DNA from: Lactarius indigo
Taxonomy: Eukaryota > Basidiomycota > Agaricomycetes > Russulales > Russulaceae
Direction: 5' to 3'
Length of the DNA stretch: 64,000 nucleotides
NCBI GenBank assembly: GCA_025766275.1
Contig: JAFKAC010000004.1
Coordinates: forward strand, 372,001 to 436,000
Part shown: positions 10,680 through 21,906 of the stretch, one piece after another
Layout of the letters: every line of letters starts with the position of its first letter
Numbering within the stretch: the stretch's first letter is position 1
Translations under genes and position numbers: made by a program
Notes under the pieces: generated by a model
What the model saw: the letters and a program-made list of their open reading frames with translations, nothing else
The model's database searches: none
What the model was told of the DNA's origin: nothing

Positions 10680-13600
10680 ATGGCCGACATAAAAGCACTG
10701 GTAGATTCAGGAGCCACCAATAACTTCATACATCCAAGCTTTACCAGGAAGATGGGCATCGGAACTCAGCCACTGTCCCAGCCGTGAAAAATCTGGAACA
10801 TAGATAATATGGAGAATAAAGCTGGGTCGATCACTCACTTTACCAATCTTGATGTATACGCCAAAGGACATCATAGGACTATGCGATTCCTGATAACAGA
10901 TCTTGGCAGTGAAGAAATCATTCTAGGATACCTGTGGCTGGCAACCTACGAACCAACCATCAACTGGCAGGATGTGGTAATACATGAAGAAGTCATGCCA
11001 GTTGTAATCAGTACACAGGACAGTCCACACCATCATACTGTCATCACCGCTACCCTCACTAATGACCAGAAGGAGGAAATAGCCTTGGCCCTAGATGAGG
11101 AGGATGTATATCTACGTGCCAGTACGTCCACAGAACTGGCAATCCAAGCAAAAGAAGGGGAAAAATCTGTGGAGCTGCCAGAAGTATACCAAGCATTCCA
11201 GAAACTCTTCAGCGAAGAAGCATCCCAACACTTCCCTCCCGCTAGACTGTGGGATCACGCCATCGATTTTAAGCCAAATACTCCATCAGCCATAGATTAT
11301 GAAAAACTCAAACAAGGGTATTTACGCCCTTCCATTTCCCCGTACGCTTCATCTTTCTTCTTTGTCAAAAAGAAGGACAGAAAACTGTGCCCTGTACAGG
11401 ACTATCGGATCATCAATTCTCATACTATATGCAACCAATACCCCTCCCTTTAATTCAAGACCTCATCTATGATCTCAGTAATGCACATATTTATACCAAG
11501 CTCGACATCCGCTGGGGGTACAACAACATTCGCATACGGGAGGGCGATCAAGAAAAAGCTGCCTTCAAAACCAAATTTGGTCTTTTTGAACCAATGGTCA
11601 TGTTTTTCAGTCTCACTAATTCGCCTGCAACCTTCCAAACCATGATGAACCACATTTACCAGGACACCATCACCAAACACGAACTCCACGGTACTGTCAT
11701 TCAGGTTTACATGGACGACATTGGTATTGCAACACGCGAGGGACATGGCTCTGCAGATCATATCGCAGCAGTCATGGATGTCCTTCGCATTGCCCAGGAA
11801 CATGACCTGTACTTTAAGCTCGAAAAGTGCCTTTTCCACCAACCTCGGATGGATTACCTGGGGGTAATCCTTGAAAAGGGGGTAACATGCATGGACCCAG
11901 TAAAAGTTCGCAGCATCAGAGACTGGCCAACGCCAACGAAGGTCAGGGACGTACGCTCCTTTCTAGGATTCTGCAACTTTTACCGCTTATTCATCCGAGG
12001 TTTCACTACACACGCCCGACCACTAAACCGACTCATGAGGAAGGACACCGAATGGAGATGGACAGAGGATGAAGATTGCACATTCAAGACGCTCAAACAC
12101 CTTGTTACTGAAGAACCAGTGCTGGCACACCCCAATTTACAAGACCAGTTTGAACTAGAAGTTGACGCTTCTGGATTTGCGGTAGGTGCTGTGCTCCTGC
12201 AGAAGAAAGGTGACGGGCGCAAGCACCCCATAGGATACTACTCTGCAATGTTGAGCAAAGCGGAATGCAACTATGATATCTATGACTTAGAACTCCTCAC
12301 CATCGTCAAAGCCCTTCGACATTGGAGACCTTTACTAGCTGGCTCTCCACACAAAATCAAAATATTCTCAGACCACCTGAACCTACAATACTGGAAGACA
12401 CCGCAAAAGATCAGTTGAAGGGTCACCCGAGAAGTGCTGGAACTGATGGAGTACGATTTCGAAATCCATCACATTAAGGGGAAGAACAACGGTAGGGCAG
12501 ATGCGTTATCAAGGTGACTGGATTATGACCAAGGAGAGGAGGATAATCAAGGTGTAGTTGTCTTACCTCCAGAAGTCTTCATGCGAGCCGCTAATGCTGC
12601 GTGCACAACAGAAACACACCCCATGCTGCAACAACCGAGACGACAACAAGACCCTGCTATAATCAAAACCTGGGTCAATGCCCACCACCTCAAGAAAATA
12701 GAAGGGGAGTGGTACAAAGATGGGTGATTGGTGGTTACCGAACCTATGGCAGCGTACTGAACCATCATACAAGATCACCACGACCCCCCAGTACACGGAC
12801 ACCCCAGAATAAGTTGCACACAATGAATAGTGGAGCGACATTACTGGTGGCCGCATCTTCGCTGAGATGTGTATGAATACGTCACAGGATGTGCGGAGTG
12901 TCAGTGAAACAAAGTCAACACCAGACCAACTTGTGCACCATTACACCCAATCACCGTGATAACAGACGCCCCTCCTTTCCACACCATCGCGCTGGACTTT
13001 ATTACTAAACTACCAACCTCCCAGTCATACAACAGCATCCTGACTGTTACAGACCACAACTGCAGCAAGGCCTCCATATTCATTCCATGCAACGAAGAAA
13101 TCACAGCAGAGGAAACCACCATCTTGTATGTCAACCACGTATTTAGACGGTTTGGATTACCGTGTAAATTTATCAGTGACCGCGATCCCTGATTCACCTC
13201 CAAGTTCACCAAGGAAGTATGCTGCATACTGGGTATCAAGCAAAACATCTCAACAGCGTACCACCCACGCACGGATGGACAATCCAAATGAACCAATCAA
13301 TGGCTCAAGCAATATCTGCGATTCTGGGCTAATGAGCATCAAGATAACTGGGCAGCATACCTCCCCATAGCAGAATTTGCTCATAACAATTGGCCCCATG
13401 AACACATGAAACAATCACCATTTATGCTTCTAATGGGGTACAACTCAACAGCCAATTGGACAGATAAGCCATCCCCTATTCCAAACATAATCACCAGACT
13501 GACCCAGCTGAAGGAAGCGTGCCAACTCACCCAAGACCTTATCAAAAAGGCACAAGATAGCTGGATTAAGCACAAAGACACCCTACGTTATCAAGTCGGC

Positions 13601-14673
13601 GATCAAGTGTGGCTGGAAGGGAAGCATCTGAGGACCAACCAGCCAACAGTGAAACTGGCGGCGCAACACCATGGACCATTTAAAGTGATCCAGGTGATGT
13701 CCCCTTACAACTATTGCCTTGAACTTCCCACGCAGTGGAGCATCCACCCAGTATTCAACATCGACCTTCTCACGCCATACAAGAATACTGCCTTTCACGG
13801 CGAGAACTTCCCACACCCGCCATCGGATCTTGTAGAAGGCAAGGAAGAGTATGAAGTTGAGGCCATTCTGGACTCCCAGCATTTTGGCTGTAGAAGAAAA
13901 CTTCAGTATCTCATCAAATGGAAGGGATATCCCAACTTGGAGAATCAGTGGGTTGATAAGGATGATGTGTTTTCCCCAGAAGCAATAGAGGCATATCAAG
14001 CAGGCCAAACGACCGTGCAACATCTTAAAAGCCAGCCCATGGACAACCAGGGAGAGTATCCCTCTTACATTCAACTCTCTCATACTTCTATGCCCACTTC
14101 CCCTCTCAGACATGTCACCACAGTGATCCTCCTCGACCAAGTTGTGCAAGACGCCGCCACCATCCTCCAAGACAACAAAGAAACTGTGGTTCCACAGGTC
14201 CAGCTCACTCCATACACACCTGCAAACCTGTGACCGGGGCATATCACCACTCAAGAATGGGCTAGCCTCCTACAGAGGTTCCCAGACCCCACGTGCCAAC
14301 CCAGCGACGAGCAGCATGCCGTCACTCACATCTTCTGAGATGACAATGGCGATTGGGAACCCATCGCCATCATCCCCCCAGACGACGCTCTTATCAGTAT
14401 TAGGGGAGTTTTCCTGGCCAATCAATCTAACAAGGGACTGGGTGGAAGCGGAGGTGGAGGAGGTTTGGCGGAGGACAGCCAGAGATTGGGCCAACGAACA
14501 GTTGAGGTTAGTGCAGGAGAGGTTGAGTGAGCTGCAGCAGTGCAGGCAGCAATGCCTGACCAAGCTGACCATGATGATGAAGATTACTACCTGGTCAGAC
14601 ACCCCCTCCTTTGAACACACAGCCACCCTACTAATCCCTGAATCACCCCATGGCTCGTCCACACCGACGGAAC
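10680..14673 (+). pseudogene. Gypsy-1 pol: protease, RT, RNase H, integrase, chromodomain, start of tail
   Basis: Protease DSGATNNFIH follows ATG 10680. RT lacks roughly 17 residues found in Gypsy-2 around 11290, and a one-base frameshift near 11440 moves the frame to the 11387-14233 register. In that register are YMDD (about 11709), the RNase H TD/VDAS motif, the integrase finger, LDFITK and SDRDP catalytic motifs, and a chromodomain (about 13850-13990, LIKWKGYP). At least six TGA codons fall where Gypsy-2 has Arg, for example 12416 and 13190. The same register continues past the TGA at 14231 into the tail domain, until Gypsy-2 interrupts it at 14674. A possible intron (GTGAGG...TTCCAG, about 10595-10656) lies between gag and the protease. 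Confidence 0.82.
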
Positions 14674-15118
14674 TGTCACGATCACGTGACATCGTGACGT
14701 GACATCGTGACGTAACGTCACGCAACGCGCGTTCAAAGTCTTGACACCGAAAGTTTTGCAGAAGCATTGGACTCATCATAGCACGCCTTATGGTGCTCAT
14801 ATCGTCGTGATAGCACGTAGCAATCGATAGATGACGTGGCAGGAAGAAAACGGCCCCCGAAAACCCCAGTATGTACGACTATAAGATGTAGCACGTAGAG
14901 TAGTACAACTTTGTCTACTCTTAGTTCTCGAATCCGACCTAGCTTGCCTTGTCTCCGAACCCCGCGTGCTCTCCCCTCTCTCTAGCGATACTCTTTGAGT
15001 TGAGCCTAGAACTCCCCGAATCTTGACTTGTGCTAAAACACGAGTCCCGACTCTACACAACGTGTTGAGCTCAGCTCCGCGTGACTCAGTCAACGTACGG
15101 TCCCTCGGAACCGTAACA
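14674..15118 (+). repeat. Gypsy-2 5' LTR
   Basis: TGTCACGATCACG...CGTAACA. It has TATAAG at 14880-14885 and a predicted transcript start GTCTACTCTTA at 14913-14923, 33 bp downstream. The first 40 bp are a run of CGTGAC/GTCACG palindromic motifs. Confidence 0.92.
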
Positions 15119-15129
15119 TAAGAGTAGAC
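15119..15129 (+). promoter_or_regulatory. Gypsy-2 primer site, self-priming (Tf1-like)
   Basis: TAAGAGTAGAC directly abuts the 5' LTR and is the perfect reverse complement of GTCTACTCTTA at 14913-14923, the predicted 5' end of the transcript. The arrangement matches that of Gypsy-1 although the sequences are unrelated. Confidence 0.75.
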
Positions 15130-15215
15130 CTCCACTACTCTGCCGCGGAACGAGGCGAAAAGCGTTCCCAGACAACGAACAACGTGGGCAGTCCGACGGT
15201 GGACGCGCAGTCACA

Positions 15216-16314
15216 GTGGCGCTTGATTTGCAGCACGCCTATTTCGAACCAGCACCCGAAGACGGTGACCCGACAGTAAAACGACTTGTTATTAGAAGAG
15301 ATACCAACAACCTAAACGATATCGTAACCGGGGGAATCGATTGGATCCAAGGCCGGGGATATATCGTACGACGCGACCCCAGCCCAGCCCTCGACGTTGA
15401 ATACGACGAAACTGAAGACGCTTGGTACGAAGTCTTTATCGAAAACACCGGGTGGTACACCTACACGAACGCTCGTGTCGACGGCCCACATCTTTGGGGG
15501 TTGAAACGCAGATCGACTACTAGTACAGTTCCCGTCTATAACTGGACAGAACATAAGCGACAACTCGGGAAACAGAAAGGAAAAAGAAAGTCACCTCAAT
15601 TGGCACCTATACCCATCCTCACACCTATCCCCGCTTTACCAAGTACACCAATGGCTAGTGGAAGCACAAGTGGAAGTAGTACAACGACTATTACGGGCCC
15701 TCTACAAGGCGCACCACCAGCGTTCTTCGAAGGCAATCGTGACAGAAGTCGGCAATTCCTGCACGAGTTCAATCAATACCGACGAGTCAACCGAACGAAC
15801 GAAAGAATGGTCATTCCTTACCAACGAGTAGCCCTCGCACTTACACTTATTCGGGGACGAGCCGTCGAAAGTTGGAATCAAGCGCAAGACAAAAAAACTC
15901 GACGATAAAATCAACCGAACCACAAACCCCGTCCCCGAGACCAGCGAAACACTGTGGACCGACTTCTTAACCGACTTTCAGAACGCGTGGACAGACACCC
16001 TAAGCCAACAAAACGCCTACTCCAAATTGACCACACTCACTATGAAAGGCGAAGAAATCGATGAGTATATCGCAAATTTTGAACAACTCGCCGAGGCAGC
16101 GGACTGGGACCTCGCGGCAAAAGGGACCGTAGATCTATTCCGCAGGGGACTGCGGAAAGGATTACTGGTATCCTGTCTTAAACGCCAGAAAATGCCAGTT
16201 ACGATGCAGGACTGGAGAGAAGCGACAAGAGAAGAGGTCCAACGATACCGGACGATAACCAATTGCATCGCACAAATCGGGAAGACCAACGTGATCCCGG
16301 TCCAGAATACCTGA
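15216..16314 (+). CDS. Gypsy-2 Gag (one frame change in an A7 run)
   Basis: ATG 15216 opens a 231-codon frame ending TAA 15906-15908. The capsid homology (FLHEFNQYRRVN...) then continues in the +1 register from the A7 run near 15890 to TGA at 16312-16314; the 16327 pol frame lies in this same second register. So a single +1 event in GACAAAAAAACTC would join the capsid halves, and one UGA separates them from the knuckle and Pol. Gag is the structural protein of the particle; the N-terminal 190 residues have no recognised domain. The frame change may be a mutation, a homopolymer sequencing error or programmed. Confidence 0.8.
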
Positions 16315-16326
16315 CCACCGAAGCCT

Positions 16327-19300
16327 GTGAATCGGAATGATCAGGTAGTACCTATGGAAGTGGATGCCACACAAACGTACACCCCTCGTATCCGCACCCC
16401 CCAGGAACTGGCAGAAATGGACCGGTGCCGAAAGGAGGGCTTATGCTTCCGCTGTAAAAAGAGCGGACACCTCTCTCGAGATTGTCCGAACAAGAGACCT
16501 CCAGCACGCGTCAACGAAACCACCGTCGTAACTGCACCAACACCTATCCAACGCGAAACGTCCGTCGAAACCCTGATGACGGGCGTACTAGGGTTAACGG
16601 TCGCCCAGCGAAAGGACATGATTTCTCAGTTATTGATGGAAGCCAGTCTGGACGAGGACGATGAGGAGGATATGACTGAGATCAATGCCATTCAGAGCAC
16701 AACAAACGATGCGCTCACGATCGAAGTACCCATCACCGACATGACAACAACGATCTCCGCGTTGCTCGACTCCGGAGCCTCGGACAACTTCATCGACGCC
16801 GGAAGCGTAGAGGACCTCGGCGCAAAAACTATCGAAGTCCATGATCGGTTAGTATACAACGTCGACGGCACAAGAAATGAACATGGCAGTATAACTAAGG
16901 CTTGTCAAGTCCGCATCAGCTGGGGAAAACAACAATATAGCACTCTGCTATACGTCACTCACCTAGGACGACCTCGTATGATCCTCAGGCACCCATGGTT
17001 TAGAGAAACCCAACCGCAGATCGATTGGTCGACAAATCGGTTACAGGGAGAACCGCGACAGCTGACCATCGAACGAAAGGCACACATCGAAACTATCGCA
17101 CAACGAATGGCAGAAAAGGAGTTCAAAGAAAATGACGACTTACCTAAACACTACGAACCATGGGCGACAGTCTTTTCGGAAGATGCCGCAAGGCGATTCC
17201 CACCCAAAAGAGAGGACGATCACGCCATCAACCTCCTGCCCGACACGCCGCCGACACTGAAATGTAAAATCTACCCTTTAAACGCAAAGGAACTAGAACA
17301 TCTGGACGAATTTCTACGGGAACACCTTGAAAAAGGATACATTCGCGAGTCAAAGTCACCTTACGCATCGTCGTTCTTTTTCCTCAAAAAGAAAGACGGT
17401 AAATTGAGACCGGTACAAGACTATAAACCATTGAATCAGATAACGTTGAAAGACACGTATCCGATTCCCCTGATCTCGAATCTACTGGATCAACTCGCAG
17501 ATAAAACCCTGTTTACCAAGTTCGACATACGGTGGGGCTATAACAATATCCGAATTCGCGACGGCGATCAATGGAAAGCAGCATTCAAAACACCGAGAGG
17601 TCTTTTCGAACCCATGGTAATGTACTTTGGTTTAACGAACTCTCCCGCCACGTTCGTCCGAGCAATGAACCGAATATTTCGTGCCTTACTCGGCAAATAC
17701 CCCAGTGAACTCTTTATTTACATGGACGACATATTGATCGCTACTACTAACGATGTTCCACGCCATCGGACCATCGTGGGACACGTCTTGCAGACGCTCC
17801 TCGACGAAAGTTACTTCTTGAAACTGTCAAAATGTGCGTTCGAACAGACAACGATTGACTACCTCGGCATGACCATCTCGAACGGGACGATACAAATGGG
17901 GAACGACAAAGTCTCTGGTCTCCACGACTGGCCCCGTTCATTAACTAACTTACGGCAGTTGCGTAGTACACTCGGTGTCTTAGGCTACCAACGACCCTTC
18001 ATTCCCCGCTACGCCGAACTCGCACGACCACTCACAAACTTGTTACGCAAGGACGTCCCATTTGTCTGGACTACCGAGTGCACCGACGCCTTGAACGCGC
18101 TCATTACTATAGCGTGTTCGCGACCCGCTCTCCGACAACCGGACCTTTCCGCACCATTTCAACTACAAACGGACGCATCACTGTACGCCATCGGGGCTAT
18201 ACTTTCTCAGCCGGACGAGCGAAAGAAACCCCAGGTCGTCGGGTACTTCTCCCAATCCCTGAATTCCGCCGAACGTAACTACGACGTCTACGATCGCGAA
18301 CTCCTCGTGCTCGTCCGTGGCCTTGAACACTGGCGTCATTTACTTGTCGCCGCACAACGTCCCGTTACGGTCCTCATTGACCATCAAAACTTACTTCACT
18401 ATCGCGCCCCTCAAAACATCAACCGTCGCGTCGCCCGTCTGGTCAACGTTCTCGCCGATTACAATCTCATTCTCAAACACGTCCCGGGTCCCACCCTTCA
18501 CGCCGACACACTCTCCCGTCACCCAGCTCTCGTCTCAACTGACCCCGACAACCATCAAGTTGTCGTTCTTCCCTCGTCCCTCTTCGCTAATGTGGCGCAT
18601 GTCACAACGCTCGACGACCAATGTCGCGCAGCACAACGCGCTCACCCCTCCTTCGCTTCCACCCTACGCCTTCCGCTGTCGCGCGATTCTGCTGGGTTCT
18701 ACTTTTACCATGATCGCTTGGTGATCGTGGACGACACCCCTTTGAGGAGGGGGGTAATTTGGTCGTTTCACGACCTCCCTACTGCAGGACACCCTGGACA
18801 GTCCAACACACTAACGGCCATACAGAAACACTATTGGTGGCCAGCCATGAAAAACGACGTGACCGAATACGTCCAAGGCTGTATTACCTGCCAAGCCAAC
18901 AAAAACCTCACTAACCGACCACGCGTACCACTATCACCCATCTATCCAGAGGGAACACCCCTACCCTTCAAAACGATCGCTCTTGACTTCATCGTTAAAC
19001 TACCGAAGTCCCTTGGTTTCGATGCGATCCTTACCATTACAGATCAGGGATGCTCAAAAGCCAACATATTCATCCCCTGGAAAGAAAAATTTGGTACAGA
19101 AGAAACAGCGCAAGCCTACATCCGGCACGTCTTACCACATTACGGACTCCCCGAGAAAGTCATATCCGATCGTGACCCCCGTTTCACGGCCTCACTAGCG
19201 AAAAGCCTATGCTCCGCTCTGGGTATACAGCAAAATATAAGTTCCGCATATCACCCCCGTACCGATGGCCAGTCGGAACGAACGAACCAAAAACTAGAAC

Positions 19301-21297
19301 AGTATTTGAGGATCTATGCTAATTACCAGCAAGATCGATGGGCCGCGATGCTACCTATCGCTCAGTACGCTACTAATGCCTGGCCTTCCGAAACCACTCG
19401 AAAGACACCGTTCGAATTAATCATGGGTTTCGTGCCAACCGTCCATCAGCCGAGAACACCAACGCCATCTCCCACGGCCGATCAACATCTGACAGAATTG
19501 ACAGAAGCTCGGGAAAACGCACAAGCGGCGATGAGAGCAGCACAACTACGATGGGTCACCGAATCACCACGTTATCAGCCATATCGATTAGGTGATAAGG
19601 TATGGCTAGACGCCACTAATATCCGAACCACCCATCCATCCGCCAAACTATCTCCACGACAATACGGACCCTTTATCGTCTCTCAGCGGGTGTCCGATAT
19701 GGCTTATCGATTACAACTCCCGGCCCACTGGAAGATACACGACGTAGTTCATGCAGGACTCCTTACCCCTTATCGAGAAACACTCATGAACGATAACAGA
19801 GAAACGCAACCTCCACCGGAACTAATAAACGGCGAACCCGAATGGGAAGTCGAGGACCTTCTCGACTACCGAGTACACGGACGAAAGAAGACGCCACAAT
19901 ACTTAGTGAGATGGAAAGGTTTTTCCGCAGCTCACGATAGCTGGGAACCAGTCTCAAATCTCCACGCCCCCGAGTTAATACAACGCTATAAAGAAAGGTC
20001 GCTAACTAGGATAAACTCCATCAACATGGACAGACATCCCCCTCAGTTCCCTATCGTTGCCGCTCGAGACCTCCCAGACGACGTCAATCGATGTATTGAA
20101 CGAGAGGTCAACGAATGGGCCAAAGTGGGACCTTCCTACAATGCTCTTCTGAACTCACCATGGTCGCGCGAGGATATGTGGGGCCTGAGCACACACATCG
20201 GTGACGACGGGAACCACTACCGCCATTCGCAGGCCAAACAGCAACGTCAGCAACGTCTTCAACGAGAAGCACTTGAGGAAATCGCAGTACGCGAAAGTAC
20301 TCGGCCAGTTCACCCTCTGCCGCCGCGGCCAGACACTGTGCCGCCTCCCGGCGACTGGCAAAAGGTACTGCCCGAGCATCCTTATCAGGTCGAGATACCG
20401 TTCTCCGACGGGGAACGAAGGAACGCACACTATCTCCAGTTCGTCATAAACACTCGAGGACAACCTATCGTCATCGCCACCGAGGGGCGTAACAAACCCT
20501 TCTACTACGCCGAATTGACGGCGCGACCCCGCCCCGATATCCAACCACGAATTCTAGAAAAAGAATTCATCGACATTTTCCGCCCCGATCACCCGGCTCG
20601 CGTCGACATCGATAAGGCATTAGGACGACTCGCCGACCCCGGACTAAGCGCGGACATTCACCGACTTAGGGAATCCGTACAACAACAGCAGTTACTCACG
20701 TTGCGTCTGAGGGAAGCCGAACACAGCATGGTGGATTGGGCTAACAATGCAGCTGCCGTCGATAACCGTATCCTTGACGCCCGTGCGGTAACACGGTTGA
20801 CGCCTTACCTTCCCAAACCAATGCCGACAGCCCTCGCCAGCGTATTTACTCACGATGGGATCTCTGACCCTCGCCTTCGACACCACCACGCCGTGATCAT
20901 GGCCGAACAGATTCTTCCGATTCCCCCTCGTCCCCTACCTCGTACCTTTGCAGAAGCAGTGGTAGCCCACCCCCGACGCCTTACTTACCCGCAGTTACAC
21001 GACGAACCACAGCGGTCGGTTTCACCCGAACTGCACGAAGTCGAAGCCGGCGAAGTCACCGAGTCAACGGTCGCGACCACCAGTCACAGCACGACGTACG
21101 ACCAAAACGAAGAACGACGCGCGTCGGTCTACAGTCGCACAGGACTGCCGGTCTGCACGTGGTGCGACAGCGCTGACCATCTGACGTTCGAGTGTCGTAC
21201 ACCGCACGCCAAATGCGCCGACCGACGTGTCTGCCACGTTTCTACCACTACCGCACACGCCAATACGTATTGCACATGGCTCGCGGTCCTCGGATGA
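16327..21297 (+). CDS. Gypsy-2 nucleocapsid-Pol polyprotein with post-chromodomain tail
   Basis: 1,656 residues without stops; the frame opens at GTG 16327, with the first ATG at 16354. Domains: CCHC knuckle CFRCKKSGHLSRDC (about residue 40); protease LDSGASDNFID (about 147); RT with YMDD at 17719-17730; RNase H (TDASLYAIGA); integrase with HHCC finger and D-D-E (LDFIVK, SDRDPRF, DGQSERTNQ); chromodomain (residues about 1171-1225, VRWKGFS). About 430 more residues follow, Gln/Arg-rich in part, ending with a second CCHC motif CTWCDSADHLTFEC (about residue 1610). The chromodomain normally targets integration to methylated histone H3 chromatin. The tail shares a module with the tails of Gypsy-1 and the element at 1-924. 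TGA 16312-16314 lies just upstream in the same frame. Confidence 0.93.
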   Translation: MNRNDQVVPMEVDATQTYTPRIRTPQELAEMDRCRKEGLCFRCKKSGHLSRDCPNKRPPARVNETTVVTAPTPIQRETSVETLMTGVLGLTVAQRKDMISQLLMEASLDEDDEEDMTEINAIQSTTNDALTIEVPITDMTTTISALLDSGASDNFIDAGSVEDLGAKTIEVHDRLVYNVDGTRNEHGSITKACQVRISWGKQQYSTLLYVTHLGRPRMILRHPWFRETQPQIDWSTNRLQGEPRQLTIERKAHIETIAQRMAEKEFKENDDLPKHYEPWATVFSEDAARRFPPKREDDHAINLLPDTPPTLKCKIYPLNAKELEHLDEFLREHLEKGYIRESKSPYASSFFFLKKKDGKLRPVQDYKPLNQITLKDTYPIPLISNLLDQLADKTLFTKFDIRWGYNNIRIRDGDQWKAAFKTPRGLFEPMVMYFGLTNSPATFVRAMNRIFRALLGKYPSELFIYMDDILIATTNDVPRHRTIVGHVLQTLLDESYFLKLSKCAFEQTTIDYLGMTISNGTIQMGNDKVSGLHDWPRSLTNLRQLRSTLGVLGYQRPFIPRYAELARPLTNLLRKDVPFVWTTECTDALNALITIACSRPALRQPDLSAPFQLQTDASLYAIGAILSQPDERKKPQVVGYFSQSLNSAERNYDVYDRELLVLVRGLEHWRHLLVAAQRPVTVLIDHQNLLHYRAPQNINRRVARLVNVLADYNLILKHVPGPTLHADTLSRHPALVSTDPDNHQVVVLPSSLFANVAHVTTLDDQCRAAQRAHPSFASTLRLPLSRDSAGFYFYHDRLVIVDDTPLRRGVIWSFHDLPTAGHPGQSNTLTAIQKHYWWPAMKNDVTEYVQGCITCQANKNLTNRPRVPLSPIYPEGTPLPFKTIALDFIVKLPKSLGFDAILTITDQGCSKANIFIPWKEKFGTEETAQAYIRHVLPHYGLPEKVISDRDPRFTASLAKSLCSALGIQQNISSAYHPRTDGQSERTNQKLEQYLRIYANYQQDRWAAMLPIAQYATNAWPSETTRKTPFELIMGFVPTVHQPRTPTPSPTADQHLTELTEARENAQAAMRAAQLRWVTESPRYQPYRLGDKVWLDATNIRTTHPSAKLSPRQYGPFIVSQRVSDMAYRLQLPAHWKIHDVVHAGLLTPYRETLMNDNRETQPPPELINGEPEWEVEDLLDYRVHGRKKTPQYLVRWKGFSAAHDSWEPVSNLHAPELIQRYKERSLTRINSINMDRHPPQFPIVAARDLPDDVNRCIEREVNEWAKVGPSYNALLNSPWSREDMWGLSTHIGDDGNHYRHSQAKQQRQQRLQREALEEIAVRESTRPVHPLPPRPDTVPPPGDWQKVLPEHPYQVEIPFSDGERRNAHYLQFVINTRGQPIVIATEGRNKPFYYAELTARPRPDIQPRILEKEFIDIFRPDHPARVDIDKALGRLADPGLSADIHRLRESVQQQQLLTLRLREAEHSMVDWANNAAAVDNRILDARAVTRLTPYLPKPMPTALASVFTHDGISDPRLRHHHAVIMAEQILPIPPRPLPRTFAEAVVAHPRRLTYPQLHDEPQRSVSPELHEVEAGEVTESTVATTSHSTTYDQNEERRASVYSRTGLPVCTWCDSADHLTFECRTPHAKCADRRVCHVSTTTAHANTYCTWLAVLG

Positions 21298-21461
21298 GCT
21301 GTTGACCGCGAACGCGCCACTCAGGCCACCGCGCGTCTTCGTGCACAGCGACGCGGCGACCCATACCATCGCCCCGAACATTACATTTTTCGACACGACT
21401 ACGACTTCACTCACGCGACCAGTCACACGAGTCGAGGCGACTCGGCCTAGTAGGGGGGTTA
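21298..21461 (+). other. Gypsy-2 3' untranslated region with G-rich tract
   Basis: No coding signal. The stretch TAGTAGGGGGGTTA immediately before the 3' LTR is the likely polypurine tract for plus-strand priming. Confidence 0.6.
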
Positions 21462-21906
21462 TGTCACGATCACGCGACATCGTGACGTGACATCGTGACG
21501 TAACGTCACGCAACGTGCGTTCAAAGTCTTGACACCGAAAGTTTTGCAGAAGCATTGGACTCATCATAGCACGCCTTATGGTGCTCATATCGTCGTGATA
21601 GCACGTAGCAATCGATAGATGACGTGGCAGGAAGAAAACGGCCCCCGAAAACCCCAGTATGTACGACTATAAGATGTAGCACGTAGAGTAGTACAACTTT
21701 GTCTACTCTTAGTTCTCGAATCCGACCTAGCTTGCCTTGTCTCCGAACCCCGCGTGCTCTCCCCTCTCTCTAGCGATACTCTTTGAGTTGAGCCTAGAAC
21801 TCCCCGAATCTTGACTTGTGCTAAAACACGAGTCCCGACTCTACGCAACGTGTTGAGCTCAGCTCCGCGTGACTCAGTCAACGTACGGTCCCTCGGAACC
21901 GTAACA
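21462..21906 (+). repeat. Gypsy-2 3' LTR
   Basis: 445 bp, same length as the 5' LTR. The differences seen are C/T or A/G changes in CpG contexts (for example ACGCGACATC versus ACGTGACATC). Confidence 0.93.

Larger units (their letters stand above)
14674..21906 (+). mobile_element. Gypsy-2: complete young chromovirus with target duplication GGAAC
   Basis: 7,233 bp with 445-bp LTRs (14674-15118 and 21462-21906) that differ at about three positions by eye. The duplication GGAAC (14669-14673 and 21907-21911) is perfect and sits inside the Gypsy-1 tail coding region. The internal part has a self-primer site, gag, a 1,656-codon pol frame without stops and a G-rich tract before the 3' LTR. It is CpG-rich and much less decayed than its host element, so it is the youngest full element in the nest. 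Confidence 0.95.

Noticed and set aside
21064..21588. Minus-strand frames repeated at 14270-14800 and 21064-21588
   Set aside because: They arise because the same Gypsy-2 LTR occurs twice; no domain content.
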